Of a stretch of DNA of 15,272 nucleotides, positions 14,869 to 15,272 are shown piece after piece. Under the pieces are notes generated by a model that saw only the letters and a list, made by a program, of their open reading frames with translations, was not told the DNA's origin and made no database searches. Both the position numbers and the translations under genes were made by a program. This stretch comes from Bacteroidota bacterium (lineage in GTDB: Bacteria > Bacteroidota > Bacteroidia > Chitinophagales > Chitinophagaceae), in contig JAEZLJ010000156.1 of the NCBI GenBank assembly GCA_023415275.1, positions 1 through 15,272 of the forward strand. The letters run 5' to 3'. How positions within the stretch are numbered: the stretch's first letter is position 1; every line of letters begins with the position of its first letter.

Positions 14869-15108
14869 ATGGAGCAAAAAATACAACTCAAATATATTAA
14901 TAAAAAACTTCAAATTGGATTAGTGAATTGGAGAGAAATATATCTTTTGCATCCTGAAATTATACGTTTAAGTGTTGAAGTAGATAGGGGGAGATTAGTC
15001 TATAGGGCAAAGGGCACAAATAGGAGAATATCTTATAAAAAAGTAAAGAAAGGATTGATTCGATCTTCTATCTGGATTGTGCAACAGGTTCCAGATTGGT
15101 TGTTTTAA
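14869..15108 (+). CDS. Small basic protein next to the right element end
   Basis: Not recognised. I use the ATG at 14869 (MEQKIQLKYINKK), giving 79 residues. The frame is open back to 14785, but that part runs through the minus-strand gene's start and the inverted repeat. The product is rich in Lys and Arg and ends in two hydrophobic aromatic stretches (SSIWIVQQVPDWLF). Its stop lies 11 bp before the right TGTCCCCT repeat pair and about 85 bp before attR. It is divergent from the lipoprotein gene. A small basic protein beside an attachment site could help bend or load DNA during recombination, but that rests on position and charge only. Confidence 0.5.
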   Translation: MEQKIQLKYINKKLQIGLVNWREIYLLHPEIIRLSVEVDRGRLVYRAKGTNRRISYKKVKKGLIRSSIWIVQQVPDWLF

Positions 15109-15118
15109 AAATAGTGAG

Positions 15119-15139
15119 CTGTCCCCTCAATTGTCCCCT
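15119..15139 (+). repeat. Right pair of TGTCCCCT repeats (candidate integrase arm sites)
   Basis: TGTCCCCT at 15120-15127 and 15132-15139, again 12 bp apart, in the same orientation as the left pair at 8455-8475 and also preceded by C. In the excised circle the two pairs would flank the core site, as arm sites do for lambda-type integrases. Confidence 0.6.
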
Positions 15140-15146
15140 AAAATGA

Positions 15147-15182
15147 AAAACCCTCATCAAACATAAGCGTGATAAGGGTTTT
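15147..15182. terminator. Hairpin terminator between the element end and tRNA-Leu
   Basis: AAAACCCTCATCA (15147-15159) pairs with TGATAAGGGTTTT (15170-15182) with one mismatch around a 10-nt loop. A-rich on the left and T-rich on the right, it could stop transcription in both directions. It would insulate the element from the tRNA transcript coming from the right. Confidence 0.7.
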
Positions 15183-15191
15183 AAATTTTAA

Positions 15192-15206
15192 TTGTGCCCG
15201 GGACTG
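15192..15206. repeat. attR: right attachment-site repeat overlapping the tRNA-Leu 3' end
   Basis: TTGTGCCCGGGACTG, identical to 8320-8334. It covers the acceptor 3' strand, the discriminator and part of the T stem of tRNA-Leu plus three downstream bases, so integration at this site keeps the tRNA intact. Confidence 0.85.
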
Positions 15207-15272
15207 GAATCGAACCAGCACATTCTTGCGAACGGCAGATTTTGAGTCTGCTGCGTCTACCAATTCCGCCAC
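15195..15272 (-). tRNA. tRNA-Leu(CAA), first six bases outside the window
   Basis: Read on the minus strand it gives a D arm (GCG/CGC stem with an AATTGGTAG loop core) and an anticodon stem GCAGA/TCTGC. The loop is CTCAAAA, so the anticodon is CAA (15244-15242), decoding UUG. A long variable arm with a TTC-GCAA-GAA hairpin follows, as in class II tRNAs, then a T arm GCTGG-TTCGATT-CCAGT and the acceptor strand CCCGGGC with discriminator A at 15195. CCA is not encoded (next bases CAA). The matching 5' strand beyond its last G lies past the right edge. Confidence 0.95.

Larger units (their letters stand above)
8320..15206. mobile_element. Integrative rolling-circle element in tRNA-Leu(CAA)
   Basis: A 15-bp direct repeat, TTGTGCCCGGGACTG, lies at 8320-8334 and again at 15192-15206, where it covers the 3' end of a tRNA-Leu gene. 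Between the copies are a tyrosine integrase next to the left repeat, an excisionase-like HTH protein, an HUH Rep protein, several small unknown genes and minus-strand cargo. Repeat to repeat the unit is 6872 bp. No capsid, Zot ATPase, relaxase/coupling protein or conjugation gene is visible, so it is not an obvious complete phage or ICE. The boundaries rest on the repeat and the tRNA; the mode of transfer is inferred. Confidence 0.85.

Noticed and set aside
8505..15108. Integrated filamentous phage or microvirus prophage
   Set aside because: Rep and a small membrane protein fit, but there is no Zot/pI ATPase, major capsid, pilot or adsorption protein.
1..15272. CRISPR arrays, insertion sequences and rRNA genes
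   Set aside because: No regularly spaced direct repeats, no transposase or terminal inverted repeats of an IS, and no rRNA-like sequence were seen.

Overview
The window looks like a chromosome segment of a Bacteroidota, probably a Chitinophagaceae or Sphingobacteriales relative. The grounds are an AT-leaning composition, host genes without Shine-Dalgarno sites, the families present (GH78 rhamnosidase, a lipoprotein-type RND tripartite pump, a Bacteroidota-style tyrosine integrase with an N-terminal arm-binding domain) and a tRNA-Leu without encoded CCA. The genus cannot be fixed by eye.

Layout. (1) 1-1800 is the 3' part of a GH78 alpha-L-rhamnosidase with all four expected catalytic acids. 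(2) 1975-2370 is a small unknown membrane protein. (3) 2543-8270 is a tripartite RND efflux operon: lipoprotein adaptor, HAE1-type inner-membrane pump, and lipoprotein TolC-like outer-membrane factor that overlaps the pump gene by 8 nt. It ends in a good intrinsic terminator. (4) 8320-15206 is an integrated mobile element of about 6.9 kb in the 3' end of a tRNA-Leu(CAA) gene that runs off the right edge on the minus strand. A 15-bp direct repeat, TTGTGCCCGGGACTG, marks both ends.

The element has a left operon with a tyrosine integrase (8505-9725) and an abutting 287-aa unknown protein. A second operon holds a MerR/HTH_17 excisionase-like protein, a 138-aa one-span membrane protein, an HUH rolling-circle Rep with two tyrosines in a phiX174 gpA-like motif, a 96-aa unknown, and two small proteins with identical CxxC-x32-CxxC spacing. 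It ends in a terminator at 12994-13017. A minus-strand cargo block follows: an RsiV-like DUF4163/DUF3298 lipoprotein and a secreted protein of unknown function. The lipoprotein gene is bounded by a 9-bp inverted repeat and followed by a spacer that can fold like an integron attC site. A small basic protein, a pair of integrase-arm-like repeats, a terminator and attR close the element.

Working model (inference): Int and the Xis-like protein move the element in and out of the tRNA, and Rep copies the excised circle by rolling-circle replication. No capsid gene, Zot/pI ATPase, relaxase with coupling protein or conjugation gene is visible. It is therefore either a self-replicating integrative element or a candidate satellite that borrows transfer or packaging from a helper. 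The two inward-lying arm-like repeat pairs, the paired zinc-ribbon proteins and the cassette-like cargo are the most novel-looking parts.
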